Origin: an uncultured bacterium
GTDB lineage: Bacteria; Bacteroidota; Bacteroidia; Bacteroidales; Bacteroidaceae
Length of the DNA stretch: 60,417 nucleotides
Assembly (NCBI GenBank): GCA_905215555.1
Contig: CAJMQU010000027.1
Location: 1-60,417 of the forward strand
Direction of reading: 5' to 3'
A program made the translations under genes and the position numbers. The notes under the pieces were generated by a model. That model saw only the letters and a program-made list of their open reading frames with translations, was not told where the DNA came from and made no database searches. Of the stretch, positions 7,722-15,298 are shown piece by piece. Position 1 is the first letter of the stretch. Each line of letters begins with the position of its first letter.

Positions 7722-9179
7722 ATGAGTACAATCTTGCAATTAGCTCCACAGAATGTGTGGAAGCATTTCTATTCGCTGACTCAAATTCCCCGTCCGTCGG
7801 GACACATGGAGAAAATAACAGAGTTCCTTGTAAACTTTGGAAAAGGCTTGGGCTTGGAATCATTTGTCGATGAAGTAGGCAATGTTATTATCCGTAAAGC
7901 CGCCACTCCGGGTATGGAAAACCGCAAAGGCGTCATTCTTCAGGCACATATGGATATGGTGCCCCAGAAGAACAATGATACTGTCCACGATTTTACAAAA
8001 GATCCTATTGAAACTTATGTAGATGGCGATTGGGTGAAAGCTAAAGGAACAACGTTGGGTGCGGACAATGGTCTGGGCGTTGCCGCCATCATGGCAGTGC
8101 TGGAAGATAATAATCTGAAGCATGGACCGTTGGAAGCATTAATTACGAAAGATGAGGAAACCGGCATGTACGGTGCTTTTGGCTTGAAGCCGGGAACATT
8201 GAAAGGTGAAATCCTGCTGAATCTTGACTCGGAAGATGAAGGCGAACTGTACATTGGCTGCGCCGGGGGTATCGATTTGACGGCTACGTTGGAGTATCAG
8301 GAAGAGACAGTACCGGCTGATTTCGTAGCCCGTAAGATTACATTAAAGGGCTTGCGTGGTGGTCATTCCGGTTTGGAAATCAATCAGGGACGTGGAAATG
8401 CCAATAAGTTGTTGGCTCGTGTGGTACATGATGTACTGGTTGAATTTGATTCCCAGTTGGCAAGTTTCGAAGGTGGTAACATGCGTAATGCCATTCCTCG
8501 TGAGGCACATGCTGTATTAGTATTCAATCCCGAAGATACGGAAGGACTGGAAGACTATATTAAGGAATATGAAGCGCAAATCAATGCGGAATATACTCCT
8601 ATTGAAAGTGGTATCACATTGGTTGTAGAACCGGTTGATCTTCCGACACATATTGTGCCTGTAGAAATTCAAGACAATATGATTAGTGTGCTGATGGCTT
8701 GTCAGGACGGTGTGATGCGTATGATTCCAACTGTGCCCGATACGGTGGAAACGTCTTCTAACCTGGCTATCGTGATTATTGGAGAAGGTAAGGCGGAGGT
8801 TCGTATTCTGGCTCGCAGTTCTTGTGACACGATGAAGGAATTTTTGGCTGATAGCCTGACCGCTTGTTTTGCCATGGCAGGTATGAAAGTGGAGTTGAGC
8901 GGAGGTTATTCCGGTTGGCAACCTAATGTGGATTCACCTATTCTGCATGCCATGAAGCTTTCCTATCAACAACAATTCGGAGTAGAACCTGCTGTGAAAG
9001 TTATTCATGCCGGCTTGGAATGTGGTATCATTGGCGCCAATTGTCCGGGATTGGATATGATATCATTCGGACCTACATTGCGTTCTCCGCACTCGCCGGA
9101 TGAACGAGCTCTGATCCCGACCGTCTCTAAGTTCTATGACTTCCTGGTTGCTACGTTGGAACAGACACCTGAAAAGTAA
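7722..9179 (+). CDS. pepD: Aminoacyl-histidine dipeptidase (M20 family)
   Basis: 485 residues, full length for PepD. The M20 metal and catalytic residues are in place: QAHMDM (His76, Asp78), GADNG (Asp115), DEETG (Glu145/Glu146), LDSEDEGE (Asp169) and SPHSPDER near the C-terminus (His457). This two-zinc cytoplasmic enzyme hydrolyses dipeptides such as Xaa-His and many others. The central part is the lid/dimerisation domain with GGHSG. It is a single-gene unit with its own promoter and a strong terminator just before the invertible segment. Confidence 0.95.
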   Translation: MSTILQLAPQNVWKHFYSLTQIPRPSGHMEKITEFLVNFGKGLGLESFVDEVGNVIIRKAATPGMENRKGVILQAHMDMVPQKNNDTVHDFTKDPIETYVDGDWVKAKGTTLGADNGLGVAAIMAVLEDNNLKHGPLEALITKDEETGMYGAFGLKPGTLKGEILLNLDSEDEGELYIGCAGGIDLTATLEYQEETVPADFVARKITLKGLRGGHSGLEINQGRGNANKLLARVVHDVLVEFDSQLASFEGGNMRNAIPREAHAVLVFNPEDTEGLEDYIKEYEAQINAEYTPIESGITLVVEPVDLPTHIVPVEIQDNMISVLMACQDGVMRMIPTVPDTVETSSNLAIVIIGEGKAEVRILARSSCDTMKEFLADSLTACFAMAGMKVELSGGYSGWQPNVDSPILHAMKLSYQQQFGVEPAVKVIHAGLECGIIGANCPGLDMISFGPTLRSPHSPDERALIPTVSKFYDFLVATLEQTPEK

Positions 9180-9197
9180 ATAAGTCTTTTTTTATAT

Positions 9198-9239
9198 AAA
9201 AGGCGGAGAGGATGCTTAAACATTCTCTCCGCCTTTTTT
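9198..9239. terminator. Terminator between pepD and the invertible segment
   Basis: The stem aaaaggcggagag (9198-9210) pairs with ctctccgcctttt (9225-9237), loop of 14 nt, and T tracts on both strands. It ends pepD and would also stop leftward transcription coming out of the invertible segment in its present orientation. Confidence 0.88.
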
Positions 9240-9265
9240 ATTTGATATTTTTATTAAAAAAAATG

Positions 9266-9291
9266 CCGTTACTTTATAGGTAACGGCACAA
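9266..9291 (+). repeat. Left inverted repeat (recombination site)
   Basis: 26 bp, exactly complementary to 10686-10711. It contains the 7-bp arms ccgttac and gtaacgg with spacer tttatag, followed by cacaa on the inner side. Confidence 0.92.
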
Positions 9292-9300
9292 AATATGGTG

Positions 9301-9332
9301 CAAACATAACTGTTTTTCCATAAATGTGCAAA
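9301..9332 (-). promoter_or_regulatory. Invertible promoter, currently facing left
   Basis: On the minus strand: -33 TTTG (9329-9332), a 20-nt spacer and -7 TATGTTTG (9301-9308), a perfect Bacteroides promoter. Transcription would start near 9294 and leave through the left inverted repeat into the pepD terminator. After inversion it would point through the right repeat at the S-layer-like gene with a leader of roughly 110 nt. Confidence 0.8.
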
Positions 9333-9397
9333 TAAAGCTGTTTTTTTTTCTGTAATTCATTAAAAAAAGAGTAATTGTACTCAAAAAACAATTTATC

Positions 9398-10345
9398 ATG
9401 AAACAAAAATTATTATTGGATATGCTATCCTCGACTATTCAAGAGCTTCGTGCTAACGGTCAATGGGGAACTGCACATGTGTACCGGAGTGCCCGGAATT
9501 CTTTCTCTGCATTTAATAATAACAGGGATATACCATTTGGTAAGTTGACTCCGAACCTTCTGAAGAACTTTGAAATCTATTTGCGCCAGCGGAGATGCAG
9601 TTGGAATACAGTCTCTACATATATGAAAGTGCTTCGGGCAACTTATAACCGGGCAGTGGATAATGGTTATGCTTTGTACATTCCACGGCTTTTCAGACAT
9701 GTGCATACCAGTGTATATGCGGATCAAAGAAGAGCTTTGGAGGCTTCCGACATAGGGAATTTACTTTGTGAAGCGGAGAAAACTCCCGTACACAATACCT
9801 TACCTGTAGATTTGCAAAAGACTAAAATCTTATTTGCACTGATGTTTTTGTTACGTGGTATACCATTTGTTGATTTGGCGTATTTGCGTAAGACGGATAT
9901 TCAGGGTAATATTCTGAGGTATCGAAGGCGAAAAACCGGTAGGCCGCTGACTGTAATACTTACTCCTGAAGCTTTGAGGCTAGTGCAATTAGTGGCTAAT
10001 AAAGATGGGGATTCTCCCTATCTATTCTCCTTTTTGTCCAGTCCGGAGGGAACTGAGATGGCTTATCATGAATATCAATCGGCATTGAGGGCTTTTAATC
10101 ATCGTTTGTCCGTATTGAAGAAGTATGTGAGAAGCCATGCCCATTTGAGTACCTATACTATTCGGCATACTTGGGCAACAATGGCCTATTATTGTGAAAT
10201 ACACCCGGGTATCATATCAGAAGCTATGGGACACTCATCTATCAAGGTTACGGAAACTTATCTAAAGCCTTTTCAAAATCAGAAAATAGATAAAGCCAAT
10301 CAGGAGGTAATTTCTTTTGTGAAAGGATATGCCTCTGTGTTTTAA
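9398..10345 (+). CDS. Tyrosine recombinase / DNA invertase
   Basis: 315 residues. The N-terminal SAM-like core-binding domain (about 1-105) precedes a catalytic domain with Arg153 (LLRGIP), a Lys near 179, Arg256 in YTIRHTW, His279 in MGHSS and the nucleophile Tyr288 in ETYLKPF. The usual first His of HxxR is Tyr253 here, a common change in this group. It belongs with the Bacteroides site-specific integrases/invertases that switch promoters. It lies inside its own predicted invertible segment, divergent from the switching promoter, so its orientation flips with the switch. No strong promoter or Shine-Dalgarno sequence is seen before its ATG. Confidence 0.92.
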   Translation: MKQKLLLDMLSSTIQELRANGQWGTAHVYRSARNSFSAFNNNRDIPFGKLTPNLLKNFEIYLRQRRCSWNTVSTYMKVLRATYNRAVDNGYALYIPRLFRHVHTSVYADQRRALEASDIGNLLCEAEKTPVHNTLPVDLQKTKILFALMFLLRGIPFVDLAYLRKTDIQGNILRYRRRKTGRPLTVILTPEALRLVQLVANKDGDSPYLFSFLSSPEGTEMAYHEYQSALRAFNHRLSVLKKYVRSHAHLSTYTIRHTWATMAYYCEIHPGIISEAMGHSSIKVTETYLKPFQNQKIDKANQEVISFVKGYASVF

Positions 10346-10451
10346 ATGGTTGGAATGGTGATTGTCTGATTTTTAGTTAGAAATCACTGGTGTTTTGTAG
10401 AAATAAATCTACGAATGGTTAGAATCTTTCCTGGAATATAATTTCAGGCAG

Positions 10452-10589
10452 TTACTTTTTTCTCTTCTTTAGTTGCCCTCTTTCATATTTATCGTTCAGT
10501 ATTACAGTATAATAGCTTTTTCTTCTGAAATGAAAACCTTCTTGGATACTTCGTCTTGAAAAATGTGATGTATCTATTTTTACAAGCAT
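10452..10589 (-). other. Possible small ORF or gene remnant inside the invertible segment
   Basis: On the minus strand the frame is open from about 10697 (just after a TAG in the repeat spacer) to the TAA at 10452, about 80 codons. The only ATG is at 10589, giving 45 residues starting MLVKIDTSHF and ending in the basic tail QLKKRKK. Upstream codons in the same frame also read as ordinary protein (SAKEYIQQQTSIPYG). Together they look like the end of a longer, basic protein cut off at the inverted repeat. I do not recognise the family. It is convergent with the recombinase gene and could be real, a remnant, or chance. Confidence 0.4.
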
Positions 10590-10607
10590 ACCATATGGTA
10601 TGCTTGT
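10582..10607. repeat. Perfect 26-bp palindrome inside the invertible segment
   Basis: acaagcataccat is followed directly by its exact complement (centre between 10594 and 10595). No T tract follows on either strand, so it is not a classic terminator. It is a candidate binding site for a dimeric protein (accessory factor or repressor). The ATG of the small ORF on the minus strand lies within it. Confidence 0.8.
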
Positions 10608-10685
10608 CTGTTGTTGAATATATTCTTTAGCTGATAATAATGTTTGTTTTGTGCTTTTTTGGCGTGAAATATGCCTTCTGATAGC

Positions 10686-10711
10686 TTGTGCCGTTACCTA
10701 TAAAGTAACGG
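10686..10711 (-). repeat. Right inverted repeat (recombination site)
   Basis: Exact reverse complement of 9266-9291. It lies 80 nt before the ATG of the S-layer-like gene, so a promoter brought to its inner side would transcribe through it. Confidence 0.92.
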
Positions 10712-10791
10712 TAGAGATGGAGATGAGGGTTATTGATTAGACTATTATTATTCTTTATTTTTTTAAATTTATAAATTTAAAGTTTTTTATT

Positions 10792-13700
10792 ATGAACAAG
10801 AAGTATTTGAGTGTAGCCCTGTTTGGAGCCTTGATGATGGTTTCTACAGGTGTATTTACGTCTTGCAAGGACTATGACGATGATATCGATGGTCTTGAGC
10901 AAAAGTACACGGATCTGAACACTGAACTTAGCGCACAGAAGACAAGCTTAGAAAAAGCTTTAGCTGGTGTACAAGCTGATGCTGACGCAGCTCAAGTTGC
11001 TGCAGATGCTGCAAAGGCCGCCGCTGATGCTGCTAAGACAGAAGCAGACAAAGCTGTTGCCGAAGCTGCGGCTGCTAAAGCGCTTGCTGAAAAGGCTGCA
11101 AGCGATGCAAAAGCTGAGGCTATCAAAGAAGCTAAAGCTTACATTGACGAGCTAATGAAAAATGTAGCAACGGATGAGGAACTTTCTATACTCTCTGGTA
11201 AAATAGATGGTATTCAGAGTGACCTGAATACAATGAAAGAGGACTTGAAAGGCTTAGGCATTGATTTAAAAGCAGAAGTAGAAGCACGGGCGAAAGCTGA
11301 GCAGGCATTGCAGGTTCAGATTGATGCTTTGAAAAAGTTTGAAGAAGCTACTGGTAAGAAGTTTGACTCTCTTCAAGGACAGTTGGATGCTATGAAGAAA
11401 GAGTTGGCCAATTTAGGTTCTAAAGAAGAAATTGAAAACCTTCTGAAGAAAGCTAATGAGGAAATGCAAAAGGAAGTAAGTGACCAGTTGAATACTTTGT
11501 TAGGTGTACTTTCTACTCGTTTGAATAGCTTAGTCTTTAAACCAGCTTTTTATTATCAGGGTATTGAAGCGATGGGAGCTTATTCCTATAATTACAACAT
11601 CTTGACTGTTGCTAAGGTTAATGCAGACGGTGACTTTAAAACTGATGCTCCTAAGGTGGGAACTACTACTTCTATGAGTCCAGGTTTGGTTGCTGAATAT
11701 CATATGAATCCTTCTGTTGCAGATTGGAAAAAGATCACTAAACTAACTTACATTTCTGCTGATAAAGGATATACAAGAGCGAATGGCGTAGTAGAAGCTG
11801 TTGTTGACGATTTCAAGGGAGACAAGGGGATTTTGACTGTAAACTCTCACTTAGTGAATGGTACTGTTAAAGATATTGAGCAGGATGCTAAAGTTACAGT
11901 ACTAGCTTTGGAAGCTCATTATAATAATGGTAAGCAAGATACAATCATTACTTCTGATTATGCTGCTATAAAAGCAGTGAATGCTCATAATCTGACATTG
12001 GCTTTAAGTCAACCGTTCGAGCAAAAAGAAACGACACATTTGTATAAGACTGCTGCTGAGGCTATAAATGCTGCGGCTACTCGTGAAATTATCTGGAATC
12101 ATACAGGTGAAGACTTGTCTAAACTTATTAACACTCATTTTGATGAAATAGTTGATCCGAAAGATGTTTCTAAAGATATTCACAAGAAACTGGATAAGTA
12201 TGCTTACGATAAGACATCTGAAAAATATGGATTCAAGTACTCTTATGAACTGGTTGGTTACCATGTAGGTAATAATAAAACCTCTGAAAGTGCTCATGCA
12301 GCTCTGGATGGTGCTATTTTTAGACCGCAAATGCCGAAGGATGGTTTGCAACAAGGATTTGGCGCAGAACAGAACAAAGCTGAAAAGGGGCGTGAACCGT
12401 TGGTTCGTATTACTTTGACTGATATGAAGAGCAATAAAATAGCAGCAGTAGGTTATTTGAAGTTTAAGATTGTTGATACTATTACAGAAAGTGATGTTGT
12501 GTTAACTCCGAATTTTGACTTCGCTGATATTTATACTGTAAATTGTACGGAAACTCAAAAAGAACTGAAGCTTACTTGGCATCAATTTGAGGAACAAATC
12601 ATTGCACAGCTCGAAAAACAAGGTATTTCTAAAGAAGACTTCCATGATAACTTCACATTGGATGGTGGCGTGAATGATGCTACTCAATATGATGGTATTT
12701 TGGCTACTTCTAAGGCTGTGACAACTAAGTATGGTGTTGTATCTCAATCTATCCAAGATGATGGTGGCAACGAAACTCAGATATTGAAATGGATGGTTAA
12801 GAATAATCAAGCTTATCAAGTATTTAAGAATAAGGAAAGCATGAAAGCCATCGTTCGTTATACTAAGGTTATCGATGCTGCTAAGGGCATCAACCAATAT
12901 GTATATGTAACATTGAATTGGACTCCGTCAAAACGCAATGTAACACCGGCTGGTACAGTGGCTGATGCTGATAAGAATAGAGCTTATTGGTATGCTAAAA
13001 ATGATCCGAAAGCAGGAACTGGCTATAGCGATATTCATGCTAATGTTGAAACAGTGGGTCAGGCAGGTGCAGACGATAAATTCAAGTCTGATATCTTGAA
13101 TACATTTATGGGTAACGATGTGACAGTTACTGGTATTGATGCTGTTTATACTGCATTTACAGATGCTAAGTTGGCTAAGACATTCACTTTCGTAGATCCG
13201 CAAGGAACTGCTTTGACTCCGGTTATAGGTAATTCTGGTCAGAACTATGATATTACAGTAGGTAATAACGGAAAGACTTTGTTTGCAAATAAGGTAGGTG
13301 CTCCTCTTGTTAAATATCCTGTTGTAACTATTACCAACGGTTCTGTATTAGAATATAATGCGGATGACGCAACTAATGAATGGGCTAAGGACATCTTGAA
13401 CTATGCAGACCACAATGAATTGAAAGATAAGCAAACCTTTACTGCTAAAATTCAGATTAATGCAGCTAATTGCGACTATGTTCCGTTTGCCTTGTCTAAC
13501 AATACATTCTTTGCGAAGTTCTTGCGTCCTGTTAGTGTAGCTGATCCTCATGAAACTAATTTCTTGGATGGTGAAACAGGCGGCTCTAAAGCAATGTTGA
13601 AATTGACTTTCACAGATTGGCGTGATCATAACTTTGATAATATTGCAGTTACTAAGGGAGAAAACTATTATAAATATTATGGTATTAAGTCTATCTCTTG

Positions 13701-13986
13701 TCTGGAAGATCAAATCAGAACTGATATGAACTCTACTTCTGGTGATTTTAAAGATTTGTTGAGTGCTGCAAGCAAGAAGATTAAGTTCAATTTTGTTGAA
13801 CCTACAGAGTCTGAAATTCAGAATGGTAAGGGTACTATTGCTCATTACTTCGGTGAACTGGTATATGAGAACAATAATACAACTGTAGGTGATTTCCAGA
13901 TTAAGGTTCCGTTTGATGTTAAGTACGATTGGGGTACAATTCGCGTATATGTAATCTGTAAAATCGCTGCAACAGTAGCTAACTAA
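10792..13986 (+). CDS. Large S-layer-like surface lipoprotein, probably phase-variable
   Basis: 1,064 residues. A lipoprotein signal ends at Cys25 (GVFTSC) and is followed by KDYDDD, a lipoprotein export signal of the type that sends Bacteroides lipoproteins to the cell surface. Residues about 40-125 are an Ala/Lys/Glu-rich coiled coil with runs like AAKAAADAAKTEADKA, and more coiled coil follows to about 240. The remainder is a beta-rich region with many Asn, Thr and Asp. This matches my recollection of the phase-variable S-layer proteins of B. thetaiotaomicron (BT1927 family); the match is from memory. In the present orientation no convincing promoter precedes it, so it should be silent until the upstream segment flips. 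A 164-residue lipoprotein follows. Confidence 0.8.
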   Translation: MNKKYLSVALFGALMMVSTGVFTSCKDYDDDIDGLEQKYTDLNTELSAQKTSLEKALAGVQADADAAQVAADAAKAAADAAKTEADKAVAEAAAAKALAEKAASDAKAEAIKEAKAYIDELMKNVATDEELSILSGKIDGIQSDLNTMKEDLKGLGIDLKAEVEARAKAEQALQVQIDALKKFEEATGKKFDSLQGQLDAMKKELANLGSKEEIENLLKKANEEMQKEVSDQLNTLLGVLSTRLNSLVFKPAFYYQGIEAMGAYSYNYNILTVAKVNADGDFKTDAPKVGTTTSMSPGLVAEYHMNPSVADWKKITKLTYISADKGYTRANGVVEAVVDDFKGDKGILTVNSHLVNGTVKDIEQDAKVTVLALEAHYNNGKQDTIITSDYAAIKAVNAHNLTLALSQPFEQKETTHLYKTAAEAINAAATREIIWNHTGEDLSKLINTHFDEIVDPKDVSKDIHKKLDKYAYDKTSEKYGFKYSYELVGYHVGNNKTSESAHAALDGAIFRPQMPKDGLQQGFGAEQNKAEKGREPLVRITLTDMKSNKIAAVGYLKFKIVDTITESDVVLTPNFDFADIYTVNCTETQKELKLTWHQFEEQIIAQLEKQGISKEDFHDNFTLDGGVNDATQYDGILATSKAVTTKYGVVSQSIQDDGGNETQILKWMVKNNQAYQVFKNKESMKAIVRYTKVIDAAKGINQYVYVTLNWTPSKRNVTPAGTVADADKNRAYWYAKNDPKAGTGYSDIHANVETVGQAGADDKFKSDILNTFMGNDVTVTGIDAVYTAFTDAKLAKTFTFVDPQGTALTPVIGNSGQNYDITVGNNGKTLFANKVGAPLVKYPVVTITNGSVLEYNADDATNEWAKDILNYADHNELKDKQTFTAKIQINAANCDYVPFALSNNTFFAKFLRPVSVADPHETNFLDGETGGSKAMLKLTFTDWRDHNFDNIAVTKGENYYKYYGIKSISCLEDQIRTDMNSTSGDFKDLLSAASKKIKFNFVEPTESEIQNGKGTIAHYFGELVYENNNTTVGDFQIKVPFDVKYDWGTIRVYVICKIAATVAN

Positions 13987-14013
13987 TTCGGAGTAATCCG
14001 ATCCATAAATGAG

Positions 14014-14045
14014 AGTAAGGGCATTGCCTGCCCTTACTTCTTTAT
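14014..14045 (+). terminator. Hairpin between the S-layer-like gene and the small lipoprotein gene
   Basis: The 10-bp perfect stem agtaagggca/tgcccttact (14014-14023 and 14029-14038) is followed by tctttatattttt. It is either a partial terminator lowering expression of the downstream gene or an mRNA-stabilising 3' hairpin. Confidence 0.6.
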
Positions 14046-14063
14046 ATTTTTCAATAATAAAAG

Positions 14064-14558
14064 ATGAAACAACTGATTTTTGTTTTTGTACTTGCTGCTC
14101 TTTTTAACCTTTTATCCTGTCAGTCTATGGATAAAAAACAGGCTGTAGTAGATTTGTCGGAAGAACTATCGAATGATTTTGTTAGTGGATTAGTTCGGGA
14201 AGATACTTTAGCCGTAAAAAAGTTGGTGGATAAGTTTATGACTTGTGTGCAAAACAAACAATACGAGCAGGCTGTTGTCATGCTTTACAGGCTTGATCCT
14301 GAAGATGCATGGAACGAGCCTCTTCAACTCGGCAATGAAGAAATGAATAATATCGTCTGTATGCTGAAGCAGATTCCAGTGTTGAGTTATCGTATAAACA
14401 ATATAAAGTTTGAAACGGCCTTGATGAATGAGGTGAAATGTACTATAGTGATGAGGGAAGCTGACGATACAACGTCGGAAGTCGTCAATAATTGGTATTT
14501 TAAACCTGTCAATTATTTAGGCGGATGGCGTCTTTGTTTGATGGACTCAAATTCATAA
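14064..14558 (+). CDS. Small lipoprotein, putative partner of the S-layer-like protein
   Basis: 164 residues. The signal peptide ends at a lipobox with Cys19 (FNLLSCQS). The mature part is acidic, mixed alpha/beta, with no motif I recognise. Its size, the conserved W-R-L end and the EQAVVMLYRLDPEDAW segment could suit an NTF2-like or similar small domain, but this is a guess. It lies 77 nt after the surface-protein gene on the same strand with no promoter of its own visible, so it is probably co-transcribed through the hairpin and co-regulated by the inversion switch. It ends before a strong terminator. Confidence 0.7.
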   Translation: MKQLIFVFVLAALFNLLSCQSMDKKQAVVDLSEELSNDFVSGLVREDTLAVKKLVDKFMTCVQNKQYEQAVVMLYRLDPEDAWNEPLQLGNEEMNNIVCMLKQIPVLSYRINNIKFETALMNEVKCTIVMREADDTTSEVVNNWYFKPVNYLGGWRLCLMDSNS

Positions 14559-14644
14559 AATGAATGACGCTATTATAAAAGAGAAAACTACTCTGTGAAG
14601 AATAGTCCTTTTTTTCACCATCGTGAAAAGTAAAATGTTGTTGT

Positions 14645-14683
14645 GTGAGGCTGTCCCCAGAGGGGGATGGCCTCACTCTTTTT
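14645..14683 (+). terminator. Terminator ending the S-layer-like operon
   Basis: gtgaggc and gcctcac form the outer stem, tcccc and gggga the inner stem with a short internal mismatch, followed by tcttttt. Confidence 0.88.
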
Positions 14684-14760
14684 CTGTCATCTTGTCTCTG
14701 TCCTTGCCATTTCTTCTTTTTCCTGCCATACTTGACCTTTTGTGACTTGTCTGATCTTCT

Positions 14761-14779
14761 TATTTTTGATTTAAATCAA
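14761..14779 (+). promoter_or_regulatory. Candidate -7 box overlapping an FNR-box-like palindrome
   Basis: TATTTTTG (14761-14768) fits TAnnTTTG, with TTTG 18 nt upstream. The palindrome ttgatttaaatcaa (14766-14779) overlaps its end and matches the Crp/Fnr-family FNR half-sites TTGAT-N4-ATCAA exactly. Whether an FNR-like regulator binds here is not shown. Confidence 0.4.
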
Positions 14780-14840
14780 GAAATGTGTTATTAAACATGT
14801 TTTTCTATCAGTTATTGCTTCTATTCTTGAACAAAGGTCT

Positions 14841-14848
14841 TATTTTTG
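14841..14848 (+). promoter_or_regulatory. Candidate -7 box for the small peptide genes
   Basis: TATTTTTG, 56 nt before the first peptide ATG. The -33 region has only ATTG at a somewhat long spacing. Confidence 0.45.
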
Positions 14849-14903
14849 TGTTGTATAACATGAAATCAATAGGATAACAAGTTTTTTAAAGGAGGATAAC
14901 AAA

Positions 14904-14981
14904 ATGAAAATGTTAAAGAAAATTTTTAAGCACATCAGCGAGGCTGATAAGCATGTATGGGGTTACTCAACAATTTATTAA
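14904..14981 (+). CDS. Putative 25-residue peptide with perfect Shine-Dalgarno
   Basis: ATG at 14904 is preceded at 8 nt by aaaggagg, a full match to the anti-Shine-Dalgarno sequence and unusually strong for Bacteroides. The peptide starts MKMLKKIFKHISEADKH and ends GYSTIY: basic and amphipathic N-terminal half, aromatic C-terminus, no signal peptide. It shares the pattern KKIFK...E...GY with the next small ORF, which suggests duplication. It sits between two terminators, with candidate promoters upstream. Function unknown. Confidence 0.6.
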   Translation: MKMLKKIFKHISEADKHVWGYSTIY

Positions 14982-15043
14982 TCCCCTTTTTGTTGTGTGT
15001 ATTTAGATTTTAGTTTTTTAGGTATTAGATTAATTTTAAGGTT

Positions 15044-15136
15044 ATGAAAAAAAAGATTTTTAAAACATGGAGAAACATTCTTGCCGAAGTAGGTCGGAAT
15101 GAAATGTTGATGATGGGGTATACCCTGAAAAAGTAA
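15044..15136 (+). CDS. Putative 30-residue peptide, paralogous to the preceding one
   Basis: ATG at 15044, stop at 15134-15136. It begins MKKKIFKTWRNILAEVG and ends MGYTLKK. It is basic and amphipathic, with the same KIFK start and GY near the end as the 25-residue peptide 62 nt upstream. The ribosome site (taagg) is weaker. It is followed by a strong terminator, so both peptides probably come from one short transcript. Function unknown; secreted peptide, membrane-active peptide or a dual-function RNA are all open. Confidence 0.55.
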   Translation: MKKKIFKTWRNILAEVGRNEMLMMGYTLKK

Positions 15137-15160
15137 GAGAGCATTTAACTAGACTTTATG

Positions 15161-15201
15161 GAGCGAGGAGTACGTCCTGAAACGTACTCCTCGCTCTTTT
15201 T
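15161..15201 (+). terminator. Terminator after the small peptide genes
   Basis: A perfect 15-bp stem, gagcgaggagtacgt (15161-15175) with its complement (15182-15196), 6-nt loop, then ttttt. Confidence 0.92.
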
Positions 15202-15267
15202 ATATCCTCATGAAAGATTTTTTATATAAAAAGCAGCATTTGTTTAAACTTTATTCCTTTCCTTTGT

Positions 15268-15287
15268 TGTTAGTACAAAGACTAACA
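15268..15287. promoter_or_regulatory. Inverted repeat just upstream of the alpha-2-macroglobulin-like gene
   Basis: tgttagt and actaaca, 7 bp each, are separated by 6 nt and end 11 nt before the ATG. This could be a leader hairpin or an operator. Confidence 0.35.
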
Positions 15288-15298
15288 GAATAGTACCC

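Larger units (their letters stand above)
9266..10711. mobile_element. Predicted invertible DNA segment (phase switch)
   Basis: A 1,446-bp segment bounded by a 26-bp perfect inverted repeat. It holds a tyrosine recombinase gene, an outward promoter at its left end and a roughly 340-base tail. Each repeat is itself lox-like: 7-bp arms ccgttac/gtaacgg around the asymmetric 7-bp spacer tttatag (read as ctataaa in the other copy). The two spacers face each other, which predicts inversion rather than excision. Inversion would move the promoter to about 10645-10676, facing the S-layer-like gene at 10792. The present orientation is inferred to be OFF. Confidence 0.85.

Noticed and set aside
9292..9397. 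Rightward promoter for the recombinase
   Set aside because: No TAnnTTTG with a spaced TTTG is found on the plus strand here; only the leftward promoter fits the consensus.
10630..10660. Rightward promoter in the present orientation (taatgtttg near 10637)
   Set aside because: It has three bases between TA and TTTG and no -33 box, so it is not accepted as a promoter for the S-layer-like gene.
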